A DNA stretch of 64,000 nucleotides. Origin: a bacterium 336/3 (GTDB taxonomy: Bacteria; Bacteroidota; Bacteroidia; Cytophagales; Thermonemataceae). This document shows positions 41,958 to 49,815 of this stretch, one piece after another (the first letter of the stretch is position 1; the number at the start of each line of letters is the position of its first letter). The notes under the pieces are model-generated. The model was not told the DNA's origin and did not search any database. It saw only the letters and a list, made by a program, of their open reading frames with translations. The stretch lies in assembly GCA_001281695.1 (NCBI GenBank), contig LJIE01000001.1:1254586-1318585 (forward strand). The letters are read 5' to 3'. The translations under genes were made by a program, and so were the position numbers.

Positions 41958-43664
41958 ATGATACTTCAAAAATGGATAGGTAGGTTTATTTTGGGAATGA
42001 TTTTCTACTTGCATACCTCTATGAGCTTTGCCCAAACCAAAAATAATATGGATGAATTATTGCCTTGCCGTTTTATCTACGAAATCAATGTGGCTATCAA
42101 ATCCAAAAGACCTGATAAAAACGGAGAACCTGTTTGGAAATATGCATTGCTTTATACATGTAAAGAACCTAATGAAATAGAAGTACAAAGGCAGGTAATT
42201 ACAGTAAAATTAGGAAAAACAACCCATCATCGAGAAATTGTAAGGGTAGAAAAGATATTTGATACCCAAGAAGATGCTTATGCTTATGCCGAAATGAATC
42301 GAGTAATGATGGCATACTTCAAAGATAATAAAGAAAGAGTTGATAATGTACCAAGTATGCGAGAAAATGGCATATCACCTTCCGATATCCGTACAGACTG
42401 GATTATTACAGATATTGAGCAAAAATTACCCAAAGACTGGGAAATTGTACAAACAGAAGATGATAAAAAATCTTTTCCTCAAAAATTTACAATTCGAGCC
42501 AGATACAAAGTCTGGAAAACAAATCTGAATTTAATCAATGCATCAAAAGAGGTCATTCAAAAATCTACAGAAGAGGAATTTATCAAAAAGAATGGAAAAG
42601 AAGTTACACCTCTTATTCAGTTTGCTTTACATCAGCCTTGGCGAGAAATAGAGCTTAAAAATGTAGCATACAATGAAAGTAACTGGCAATATTATTATGC
42701 CAATGCTCAATATTTTGGTTTGAAGGTTGTAACCTTAGAAGGCATAGGAGGGCAATTGGAACAAATCTATCCACCCAAAAATGTAGAAACAACACCTCTG
42801 CAAGTTTATACACAAATCAGAGAATTACTAACCCCTAAAACATTCAAAGGGATAGCTCAAAATGCTAAGTTAGGGGCTGTGTTGATAAACGAAGGCAAAA
42901 CATATTTTATAGATGACAGAAAAGGGAATTGGGCTACATGGACTGATGACTTGGTTGGTAAAATGGTTGTTTTAGAAGGTGTTGAAATCGTTAGAATAAC
43001 TCAAAAAGAGCCTCTTGTAAATGAAAAAGGCGAATACAAAGCAGGTTCGGAAGGAGGGCGAAAAAAGTACTTATTAAATGTTTCTAAAACCAATATAAAG
43101 GTTCAATCTGAAATAATAGGGATAGCCCAAAATGCTAATATTGGTAAAATAGTAGGTGTTTCGAGAAAAGAAGATGATATAGCTTGCATTATGACAGAAA
43201 AAGGAGAAATATTTTATATAGATGGTTTAAAAGAATGGGATTATAGATTTCTGGGTAAAAGAGTAGGAGTATCTGGTTTTATTGAAAAAAAAGCAATTTC
43301 TGAACCTACAGCTCGTATAGATAGAGATAAAGGGCTTGTAAAAGCCAAAGAACAGACCACCAAAGATTATAATTTTTTAACAGACAGCCAATTGCCCAAA
43401 CTCGAAAAAACACCCAGTTTGGTAGTAGTTTTTAAGAAAGGAATAGCAAAAAACGTTGCCAAAACCATCATGGAAGCAACAAAATATCCTTATTGGGAAG
43501 GCATGGATAGTAGTAAAGGCAAAGTGTATTTCTCGAAAACAGGCGAAAAATATCATATTTTGTTCCCTAATGATGCAGAATTAAAAGCCTTCCAAGAAAG
43601 ATATAAAAATACCCCTGAAATCTACGAAATTTATATCCCTGATTGGAATATTCAGAAAGATTGA
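41958..43664 (+). CDS. Secreted protein with duplicated GIAQNA domain
   Basis: A 568-residue protein from the ATG at 41958 with a hydrophobic start (LQKWIGRFILGMIFYLHTSMSFAQ). Two copies of one small domain are visible: FKGIAQNAKLGAVLINEGKTYFIDD...LVGKMVVLEGVEIV, and IIGIAQNANIGKIVGV...EIFYIDGLKEWDYRFLGKRVGVSGFIEK. Each pairs a GIAQNA strand with a G-K-x-V-x-V-x-G strand, an OB-like or SH3-like plan. The N-terminal region and C-terminus are unrecognised. It is the last gene of the plus-strand secreted group. Confidence 0.65.
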   Translation: MILQKWIGRFILGMIFYLHTSMSFAQTKNNMDELLPCRFIYEINVAIKSKRPDKNGEPVWKYALLYTCKEPNEIEVQRQVITVKLGKTTHHREIVRVEKIFDTQEDAYAYAEMNRVMMAYFKDNKERVDNVPSMRENGISPSDIRTDWIITDIEQKLPKDWEIVQTEDDKKSFPQKFTIRARYKVWKTNLNLINASKEVIQKSTEEEFIKKNGKEVTPLIQFALHQPWREIELKNVAYNESNWQYYYANAQYFGLKVVTLEGIGGQLEQIYPPKNVETTPLQVYTQIRELLTPKTFKGIAQNAKLGAVLINEGKTYFIDDRKGNWATWTDDLVGKMVVLEGVEIVRITQKEPLVNEKGEYKAGSEGGRKKYLLNVSKTNIKVQSEIIGIAQNANIGKIVGVSRKEDDIACIMTEKGEIFYIDGLKEWDYRFLGKRVGVSGFIEKKAISEPTARIDRDKGLVKAKEQTTKDYNFLTDSQLPKLEKTPSLVVVFKKGIAKNVAKTIMEATKYPYWEGMDSSKGKVYFSKTGEKYHILFPNDAELKAFQERYKNTPEIYEIYIPDWNIQKD

Positions 43665-43673
43665 AATAGACTT

Positions 43674-44234
43674 TTACCCTCTTGGGAAATCGGGTTCGTT
43701 ACAAACTCGAAGCATTTGATTAAAATGTCTTAAATTGTGCCATAACTCAATCTTAAAGTAATCTCCCAAATTAAATTTAATAAGTTTACTCACAGAAGAA
43801 GGTACTTTGACTTTGTTAATATCCACAGACAAATCTTGTGCTTTTTGAGCAAAATAAATTACACGCTCTAAATAAGTAATGTACTCAAAAACAATATCTT
43901 TAGAATAAGTGCTTTGAGTTGGATGCAAAGCTGAAGGAGAAGGAGTTTTAATTTTGTAATTAGGTTTTACAAAATTTAAAAATATTTTCCCAAGAAAACT
44001 GGTTCTATAGCTTTTTGGACTGGTTATTTTTTCAGCTTTAGCCAAACCACTTTCTACAGAATGCTCATACTTATCAAATACAATGAGTAAATGGTGCATG
44101 CACTCTGCCACTGACCACGCTTTGGGTACGGGTTTCCAATTCAATTGTTTTTCAGAAAGTTTTTGAAAAGCTAAAGAAGCTTCTTCTTTCAAATTTTTCA
44201 ACGATGTGGTACATTCTGCCAGATGTGTTTGCAT
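43674..44234 (-). CDS. DinB-family four-helix protein
   Basis: A 186-residue protein with the DinB/YfiT four-helix-bundle plan: SEKQLNWKPVPKAWSVAECMHHLL with a histidine pair, and a C-terminal IELWHNLRHFNQM segment that could supply the third metal-binding histidine. Members are metal-binding and include thiol-dependent transferases; the substrate is unknown. A second family member lies at 49282. It precedes on the minus strand the repeat element at 44262. Confidence 0.85.
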   Translation of the reverse strand: MQTHLAECTTSLKNLKEEASLAFQKLSEKQLNWKPVPKAWSVAECMHHLLIVFDKYEHSVESGLAKAEKITSPKSYRTSFLGKIFLNFVKPNYKIKTPSPSALHPTQSTYSKDIVFEYITYLERVIYFAQKAQDLSVDINKVKVPSSVSKLIKFNLGDYFKIELWHNLRHFNQMLRVCNEPDFPRG

Positions 44235-44261
44235 ATATTTAAATTAAGTGCTTAATAATAA

Positions 44262-44340
44262 AAACCTTATAGGTTTTAAGTGTGATAGTGAGTGTATAAG
44301 CTGATTATCAACTATTAAAAATATCAAACCTATAAGGTTT
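44262..44340. repeat. Paired inverted 15-bp mini-palindromes (copy 2)
   Basis: AAACCTTATAGGTTT at 44262-44276 and its reverse complement AAACCTATAAGGTTT at 44326-44340 flank 49 bases; compared with copy 1 at 15731 the order is swapped. The spacers share short stretches (a GCT, then TTATCAA, then TA). The right unit overlaps the stop codon of the GT4 gene. Probably a dispersed intergenic element of this genome, which may double as a terminator. Confidence 0.75.
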
Positions 44341-45454
44341 AAATACTTTCAAAGGCTTTCTTATAGTTTTGTGTTTCATGTATATGTGTATAACGCTCTT
44401 TTACCAAATGTAAACATAAATTCCCCATATTTTTTAAAGATTTCACGTCTGTATTGACAAACTTGTATAAAGCTTCCCGACAGCTTTCTCCATTTCCTGC
44501 TTCAAATAGAAAGGCTGTTTCATCAGATAACACATCTGCCATACCTGCCACGTTTGACCCAATAATAGGAATACCCAAAGCCATAGATTCTAGAAGTACA
44601 TTGGGCATACCATCATAAAATGAAGGAATAGCTACTGCATCACAGGCAGGATAGTAGCCAAGCAAAGCATAACGATCAATGAACTCATAATGTGTATAAC
44701 GCAACTCAGGTTCAGCAATTAAAAAATCTCTCATTTCAGATTGCATTTCACCTACAATCAGTAAATGAATTTTACTTGTAATATCTGCTTTTAAAATTTC
44801 TTGTAAGAAAAATAGACCACCTTTTTTTTCTTTCAAATGTCCAAATAAGCCTATAACCTTATGTGAGTAATCTATATGTGTTTTTCTCCAATTTTCAGCA
44901 TGTTGCAAATCTAAAGGAAGCACTTGCCAATGCTCTAAATCAATACCGTTTGGAGTATAAACAGTGTTTAGTGTTTTGTATAAATAGTTTATTTTAAATA
45001 TTTTATCCTTGCTGACAGAACAAATAAGAGAAGATTGAAGCAAACAATCTTCCACTATTTGTTTGCGTCTTGGAGAAAATAAGCCTGCATCAAAATCATT
45101 TCCACGAAGTAAGGTTATCAGTGTTAAGTTAAATATTTTACTTAGAAAAGGAGCAAAAAACATGGTAGCGTATCCACCAAAAACTGCTAAATGTGTATGT
45201 TTTTCTTTGGCTATATAATTTTCTAAAAAATTAAAAAGATAGTTAAACGTATGGGCTAGATCCTCATCAGTAGGAAATAAAATATCTTTGCCTAGTTGGG
45301 TTTGATTTATCTTGATTTCGGGTGTATGTTGGGTAAAGTGAATCAAATCTATCTCTACACCTGTTTTTCGTAAATTGAAAACAATTCTATCACAAGATTG
45401 AGCCATTCCACCTCTGTTGGGGGGGTAATTTTCTGTAAGCCAAAGTATTTTCAT
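44339..45454 (-). CDS. Glycosyltransferase family 4 protein
   Basis: A 371-residue GT-B enzyme. The N-terminus ILWLTENYPPNRGGMAQSCDRIVFNLRKTG is the GT4 signature with its GG loop; KVIGLFGHLKEKKGG opens the donor domain, and AIPSFYDGMPNVLLESMALGIPIIGSNVAG holds the E-x7-E donor-binding motif. It acts in the cytoplasm or at the inner membrane face. It is isolated from the polysaccharide cluster at the start of the window, so its acceptor may differ. A terminator lies upstream on the minus strand. Confidence 0.88.
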   Translation of the reverse strand: MKILWLTENYPPNRGGMAQSCDRIVFNLRKTGVEIDLIHFTQHTPEIKINQTQLGKDILFPTDEDLAHTFNYLFNFLENYIAKEKHTHLAVFGGYATMFFAPFLSKIFNLTLITLLRGNDFDAGLFSPRRKQIVEDCLLQSSLICSVSKDKIFKINYLYKTLNTVYTPNGIDLEHWQVLPLDLQHAENWRKTHIDYSHKVIGLFGHLKEKKGGLFFLQEILKADITSKIHLLIVGEMQSEMRDFLIAEPELRYTHYEFIDRYALLGYYPACDAVAIPSFYDGMPNVLLESMALGIPIIGSNVAGMADVLSDETAFLFEAGNGESCREALYKFVNTDVKSLKNMGNLCLHLVKERYTHIHETQNYKKAFESI

Positions 45455-45500
45455 CGTATGTAATCCAAGTTTTGATTGCTGTGGCTTTAAAGCTAAAAAA

Positions 45501-45529
45501 AATCCCTAAACCTTCAAGATTTAGGGATT
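45501..45529 (-). terminator. Terminator after the thioredoxin-like gene
   Basis: A perfect 10-bp stem (AATCCCTAAA at 45501-45510 with TTTAGGGATT at 45520-45529, 9-base loop) with a T-run on the minus strand downstream of the 45554 gene; it is the clearest terminator in this part. Confidence 0.9.
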
Positions 45530-45553
45530 AAAAAGTTTCAGGATGTTAATGAA

Positions 45554-46174
45554 TTAAGCTTTTTTCCATTTAATGGTACAACCAATGGCTTTTGCCTGAT
45601 TTTTTTCTACTTTCTTGCCACCTAAAAGGCTGTTTACAGCATCTTCCACATATTTTACAGTTGTTTTGCTGGCATCTTTAGGGCTATCATCAATAGAACC
45701 AATGTAACGAACTACAAAGTTTCCTTTTTTATCTTTCTCTAAAACAAATGTATGAGGAGTATTGGTTGCTCCAAAAGTAGTAGCAACTTCTTGTGTTTCA
45801 TCTACCAAATAAGGGAAAGTAAAACCTTTTTCTTTGGCTCTTACAATCATATTTTCAAAAGAATCGTCTGGTTCAGCTTTTACATCATTGGGGTTAATTG
45901 CTACAACTGGATAACCTTTTGATTTGAATTGAGCGTCTAAAGCAATGATTCTGTCTTCATACATTTTTGAGAAAGGGCAATGATTACAAGTAAAAACCAC
46001 AATAGCACCTTTTACATCTTTCATACTTTTTAAAGAAACCATGTTGCCATCAATATTCTTTAAATTAAAGTCTTTGACTTTGTCACCAGGTTTGTAACCA
46101 CCTTTATTTGTAGCATTTACAAATAAAAGTAATGCCATTGCCAAAACACTCATGGATGCAAATAGCTTTTTCAT
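45554..46174 (-). CDS. Secreted thioredoxin-like (AhpC/TSA-type) protein
   Basis: A 206-residue protein with a signal peptide (FASMSVLAMALLLFVNAT). The domain GGYKPGDKVKDFNLKNIDGNMVSLKSM opens an AhpC/TSA or TlpA-like fold, and FTCNHCPFSKMYEDRI holds a CxxC redox pair (about residues 59-62) of the redoxin group. Gene-level pattern, DDSPKDASKTTVKYVEDAVNSLL near the end, is typical of periplasmic thiol peroxidase-like proteins in Bacteroidota. It lies 30 bases after the TlpA-like gene, indicating co-transcription. Confidence 0.88.
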   Translation of the reverse strand: MKKLFASMSVLAMALLLFVNATNKGGYKPGDKVKDFNLKNIDGNMVSLKSMKDVKGAIVVFTCNHCPFSKMYEDRIIALDAQFKSKGYPVVAINPNDVKAEPDDSFENMIVRAKEKGFTFPYLVDETQEVATTFGATNTPHTFVLEKDKKGNFVVRYIGSIDDSPKDASKTTVKYVEDAVNSLLGGKKVEKNQAKAIGCTIKWKKA

Positions 46175-46204
46175 ATTTTTTTGAGTTTAAGTTTGATAAG
46201 AAAT

Positions 46205-46669
46205 TTATTGAATAGATTTGATTTTCCTTTCTAAGGTTTCAAGAGTAGTTTCTTCATTGATGAAAATACGTTTTTTGCCTTTTAAAATAATAGTTACAGG
46301 GATAGCACCTTGCCACGAGGGTTCTACATCGTTTATCCAAGTATCGTATTTGGTTTCATCTAATAAATAAGTTTTGAAACCAATTTGTTTTTTATTCAGC
46401 AGTTTTTTTGTTTTTTCAATGTCTTCTGCAAAATCTAAACTAATCATCAGAACTTTTACATCTTTATGATTTTCAGCAAATTGCTTAAAAGCAGGCAGTT
46501 CTTTAACACAAGGAGCACACCAAGTAGCCCAAAAATTAATTACGTAAATACTGTTATCTTGTGGTGTGAGCATTTGCATCATTTGAGGTTTTTTAATCAC
46601 CTCTACATCTTGTGCCTGTAAACCAAAAGCTATCATTGAGAAAAATATACTTACAATAAATGTTTTCAT
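46205..46669 (-). CDS. TlpA-like thiol-disulfide oxidoreductase
   Basis: A 154-residue protein with a signal peptide (FIVSIFFSMIAFGLQAQ). NFWATWCAPCVKELPAF holds the reducing-type CAPC redox pair, followed by the cis-proline region near GAIPVTIIL. TlpA-like proteins reduce or insert disulfides in periplasmic proteins. It is upstream of, and probably co-transcribed with, the 45554 gene. Divergent from phaE across a 233-base gap, in which TAACTTTG at 46868-46875 fits a -7 element for phaE without a clear -33 partner. Confidence 0.9.
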   Translation of the reverse strand: MKTFIVSIFFSMIAFGLQAQDVEVIKKPQMMQMLTPQDNSIYVINFWATWCAPCVKELPAFKQFAENHKDVKVLMISLDFAEDIEKTKKLLNKKQIGFKTYLLDETKYDTWINDVEPSWQGAIPVTIILKGKKRIFINEETTLETLERKIKSIQ

Positions 46670-46902
46670 TATCAGTATTTTAAAAAAGTTAAAACGTTTT
46701 GGAAAATGGTAAATTGTACTTATGTAACAATAATTTTTAGAAAAAAATTTGATAAGCCATACAAAAAACAGTTTATAGAAATTTTTCCAAATTTTATTGG
46801 GCTTGTAATCTTAATAAAGTATTATGTATTCACGAAAAAATCATATTATTTTCTGTACTTATCCACATAACTTTGTATATTTCGGAAAAACTTTTAGTAT
46901 CC

Positions 46903-48129
46903 ATGAACAAACCTTACAACTTCTTTGAGTATTGGACAAAAGATCTCAAAGAGCAAAATACAACGCCCATGCAGGCTTATCAAGATTTTTTCAAGCAATG
47001 GACACAACCCGAACAGACCAAAAAAGTTGAACCAGGTACGCCAGAGTTTTTTGGACAAATGTTGCAGTCGCAGATGGAAATGGGCAAAATGTGGATGGAA
47101 AACGTACAATCTCTTTTTGAGCAACTTGCCCCCAAACGCAAAGAAGCGAATCTTTTTGAGCAATGGAGCAAAATGTATGGTTCGTGGAACAATCAGTTTG
47201 GAAAACCCTTTGCAGGACAAGCCCCACAAAGAAATGATGTAGCAGAAACGTTTAGCAATATCATGACTTTTTCTCAAAACTACATGAAAATGTATGAGTT
47301 GTGGCAACCTATCTTGGAGCAAATCAATGTGGGTAAAAAGCCTAAAAAGACTGCTTTTCAAGAATTTATGAATAATTTTAGTTTAGATCATTATAACGAA
47401 ATTGTCAGTAATGTTTTTGGAAGCATTACACCCAAACAATCATCCAATTTTTTAGAAGAAGTTTCAGGTTTTACCAAGAAATTGTTAGATAGCATCAATC
47501 AGCAGACTGGTGGAGGTTTGGAAAAATTATCTCAGAAATTTCCTGAAATGATTAGCCAAATGCAAGAAACACAGTATCAGGCATTGGGTAAAATGAAAAA
47601 AGGAGTAGCTCCTTTTATGAAAATGTTACCAGATAGCAAAGAAAAAGAGCTCTTAGAGTTGAGTATTGAGATGCAAGATGATTATACACATTATTATGTA
47701 AAATCAAATGAAATGCAAAAACTTGTTCAGAATGCAGCTCAAAAATCAATGGAAAAAACATTGAAAACCGTACTTGAAAAAGTAAGCAAAGACCCCAGCA
47801 AGATAATCACTTACGAAGATTTCTTCAATACATGGATGGATACCACAGAACCCATGATGATAGAACTTTATAGAAGTGTAGAATTTAGTAAGTTACAAGC
47901 AGAGTCCATGTCTGTGAGTACATCTATTAAAAATCGTTTTGAAAAACAACTTGAAATACTTTTAGAGCCTCTTCCGATTGCTCCACGTTCCGAAATAGAT
48001 GAACTCAATGCAATTATTCACGAATTGAGAGGTAAAATCAGAAATCTTGAGAAAATAGTAGATAGTCCAGAAGAACAAAAAAGCTCTGAAACGACTTCTA
48101 CTGCCACCAAACGTGGAAAAACAAAGTAA
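46903..48129 (+). CDS. phaE: Class III polyhydroxyalkanoate synthase subunit PhaE
   Basis: A 408-residue protein from the ATG at 46903 (an upstream in-frame ATG at 46873 is less likely). PhaE-type traits: an N-terminal SMNKPYNFFEYWTKDLKEQN region, glutamine-, methionine- and aromatic-rich helices (MGKMWMENVQSLFEQL, FSQNYMKMYELWQP) and a DFFNTWMDTTEPMMIELYRSVEF segment before a coiled coil that ends in a lysine/threonine tail. PhaE lacks catalytic residues and activates PhaC. Directly followed by phaC with 30 bases between, so the pair forms the class III synthase. Confidence 0.88.
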   Translation: MNKPYNFFEYWTKDLKEQNTTPMQAYQDFFKQWTQPEQTKKVEPGTPEFFGQMLQSQMEMGKMWMENVQSLFEQLAPKRKEANLFEQWSKMYGSWNNQFGKPFAGQAPQRNDVAETFSNIMTFSQNYMKMYELWQPILEQINVGKKPKKTAFQEFMNNFSLDHYNEIVSNVFGSITPKQSSNFLEEVSGFTKKLLDSINQQTGGGLEKLSQKFPEMISQMQETQYQALGKMKKGVAPFMKMLPDSKEKELLELSIEMQDDYTHYYVKSNEMQKLVQNAAQKSMEKTLKTVLEKVSKDPSKIITYEDFFNTWMDTTEPMMIELYRSVEFSKLQAESMSVSTSIKNRFEKQLEILLEPLPIAPRSEIDELNAIIHELRGKIRNLEKIVDSPEEQKSSETTSTATKRGKTK

Positions 48130-48159
48130 TTCTTGTATTTTGACTAAACTGACTAAACC

Positions 48160-49218
48160 ATGTTACCAGAACAATTGCTTTCACTTTCAGAAAAATATAA
48201 AGAAAGAACAGAAAAATTGGCTCAAAGCTATCAAATTTTATATGATGTAGAAGAAATAGATATTGCCACAGCCCCCAAAGATTTGGTTTGGAATGATGGT
48301 AAAATCAACTTATATCGTTACAAACGTAAAACGAAAGCTACTGTTAAAACACCTTTGCTTATTTCGTATGCTCTTGTAAATAAGCAGGATATGATGGATT
48401 TGCAACCTGATAGAAGTGTTATCCGTAAATTTTTAGATTTGGGATTGGATGTTTATATCATTGATTGGGGCTATGTAACAAGAGCAGATAGATATACTTC
48501 TATGGATGATTACATCAATGGTTATATTGGTGGCTGTGTAGATTATATCCGAAAAGAACACAAAATAGACAAAGTAAATTTATTAGGTGTTTGTCAAGGT
48601 GGAACGTTTAGCACAATTTATTCATCTATTAATCCTGATAAAATTAAGAATTTGGTGGTGATGGTTGCACCAATAGACTTTTCCAATAAAGAAGGCTTAC
48701 TTTTTCAGTGGTCAACTTATATGGATGTAGATAAAATGATTGAAAACAATGGAGGTATCATGCCTGGCGAAATGCTTAACATTGGTTTTGATATGCTTAA
48801 ACCCATGAGTAAATTCAGAAAATATACTTCTGTAGTGGATATGATGGATGATGAAGCGAAACTCATGAATTTCTTGAGAATGGAGAAATGGGTTGCTAAT
48901 AGCCCTGATCAAGCTGGTGAGTGTTTTAAGCAGTTTATCAAAGATTTATATCAAGGTAACAAACTTATCAAAGGGGAATTGGTAGTTGGAAAACATAAAG
49001 TAGATTTGAAAAACCTAACCATGCCAGTTCTCAATATTTATGCAGAAGCAGATCATTTAGTCCCTCCTCCTTGTTCAATTCCTTTAGAAAAACATATAGG
49101 CTCTAAAGATGTACAAACTTATAAATTCCCTGGCGGGCATATAGGAGTGTTTGTGGGTGCACGTTCGCAAAACGAACTGAGCCCAACGATTGTAAATTGG
49201 CTTAAAGATAGAGATTAA
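48160..49218 (+). CDS. phaC: Class III polyhydroxyalkanoate synthase subunit PhaC
   Basis: A 352-residue alpha/beta-hydrolase-fold enzyme polymerising hydroxyacyl-CoA into polyester. The active-site nucleophile is the cysteine of the lipase-like box LLGVCQGGTF, the catalytic aspartate lies in IYAEADHLVPP and the histidine in FPGGHIGVFVG. YIIDWGYVTRADRYTSMDDYING matches the class III synthase. The short length (about 350 residues) and the adjacent phaE mark a class III enzyme. It is followed by a terminator. Carbon storage as PHA granules is the inferred role. Confidence 0.95.
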   Translation: MLPEQLLSLSEKYKERTEKLAQSYQILYDVEEIDIATAPKDLVWNDGKINLYRYKRKTKATVKTPLLISYALVNKQDMMDLQPDRSVIRKFLDLGLDVYIIDWGYVTRADRYTSMDDYINGYIGGCVDYIRKEHKIDKVNLLGVCQGGTFSTIYSSINPDKIKNLVVMVAPIDFSNKEGLLFQWSTYMDVDKMIENNGGIMPGEMLNIGFDMLKPMSKFRKYTSVVDMMDDEAKLMNFLRMEKWVANSPDQAGECFKQFIKDLYQGNKLIKGELVVGKHKVDLKNLTMPVLNIYAEADHLVPPPCSIPLEKHIGSKDVQTYKFPGGHIGVFVGARSQNELSPTIVNWLKDRD

Positions 49219-49228
49219 TTTGAAATTT

Positions 49229-49259
49229 AAAGCCTTGTAGAATCATTCTGCAAGGCTTT
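49229..49259 (+). terminator. Terminator after phaC
   Basis: A hairpin whose outer arms are AAAGCCTTG (49229-49237) and CAAGGCTTT (49251-49259), with extra inner pairing, is followed by T-rich sequence; it lies just past the phaC stop. Confidence 0.85.
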
Positions 49260-49281
49260 TGTATATTTTAATAAAACTACC

Positions 49282-49806
49282 ATGAACCAACAAGAGATTA
49301 TCAGCCAATTAGAACAAAAACATCAGATTTTTATCCATTATATTACTGGTTTATCTGATGATAGCTTTATTTTCAGAAAAGAAGAAAAATGGTCTGCTGG
49401 GCAACAATTAGAGCATATTTGTAGAGCTGTAAGCCCTTTAAACTTAGCTTTTTCGTTGCCTAATTTTGTATTGAAAATGCTTTTTGGAAAAGCTAACAGA
49501 CCTTCTAAAAGTTATGATGAGCTCGTAAAAAAATATCAAGATAAATTACAAAATGGAGCAAGGGCAACAGGCAGATTTGTGCCTCCAATTATCAAAGTAG
49601 AACAAAAAGAACTTTTGTGTAAAAAACTTTCAAAAACTGTTGATACACTGAATCAGAAGATAAAAAACTACACAGAACAAGAACTAGATACATTTATTTT
49701 ACCACATCCATTATTAGGTAAAGTAACTATCAGAGAAATGTTGTATTTTACGATTTATCATGTAGAGCATCACTTGGGTATCTGTAAAAGAGATTTAGAA
49801 CAATAA
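49282..49806 (+). CDS. DinB-family four-helix protein, second copy
   Basis: A 174-residue DinB_2-type four-helix bundle. SDDSFIFRKEEKWSAGQQLEHICRAVSPLN carries the first histidine, and YFTIYHVEHHLGICKRDL carries the HxxxHxxHH-like second cluster, giving a plausible three-histidine metal site. Its sequence is distinct from the other DinB gene at 43674. It is preceded by the phaC terminator and ends 9 bases before the convergent TSUP fusion gene. Confidence 0.88.
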   Translation: MNQQEIISQLEQKHQIFIHYITGLSDDSFIFRKEEKWSAGQQLEHICRAVSPLNLAFSLPNFVLKMLFGKANRPSKSYDELVKKYQDKLQNGARATGRFVPPIIKVEQKELLCKKLSKTVDTLNQKIKNYTEQELDTFILPHPLLGKVTIREMLYFTIYHVEHHLGICKRDLEQ

Positions 49807-49815
49807 TTTTCAGTC

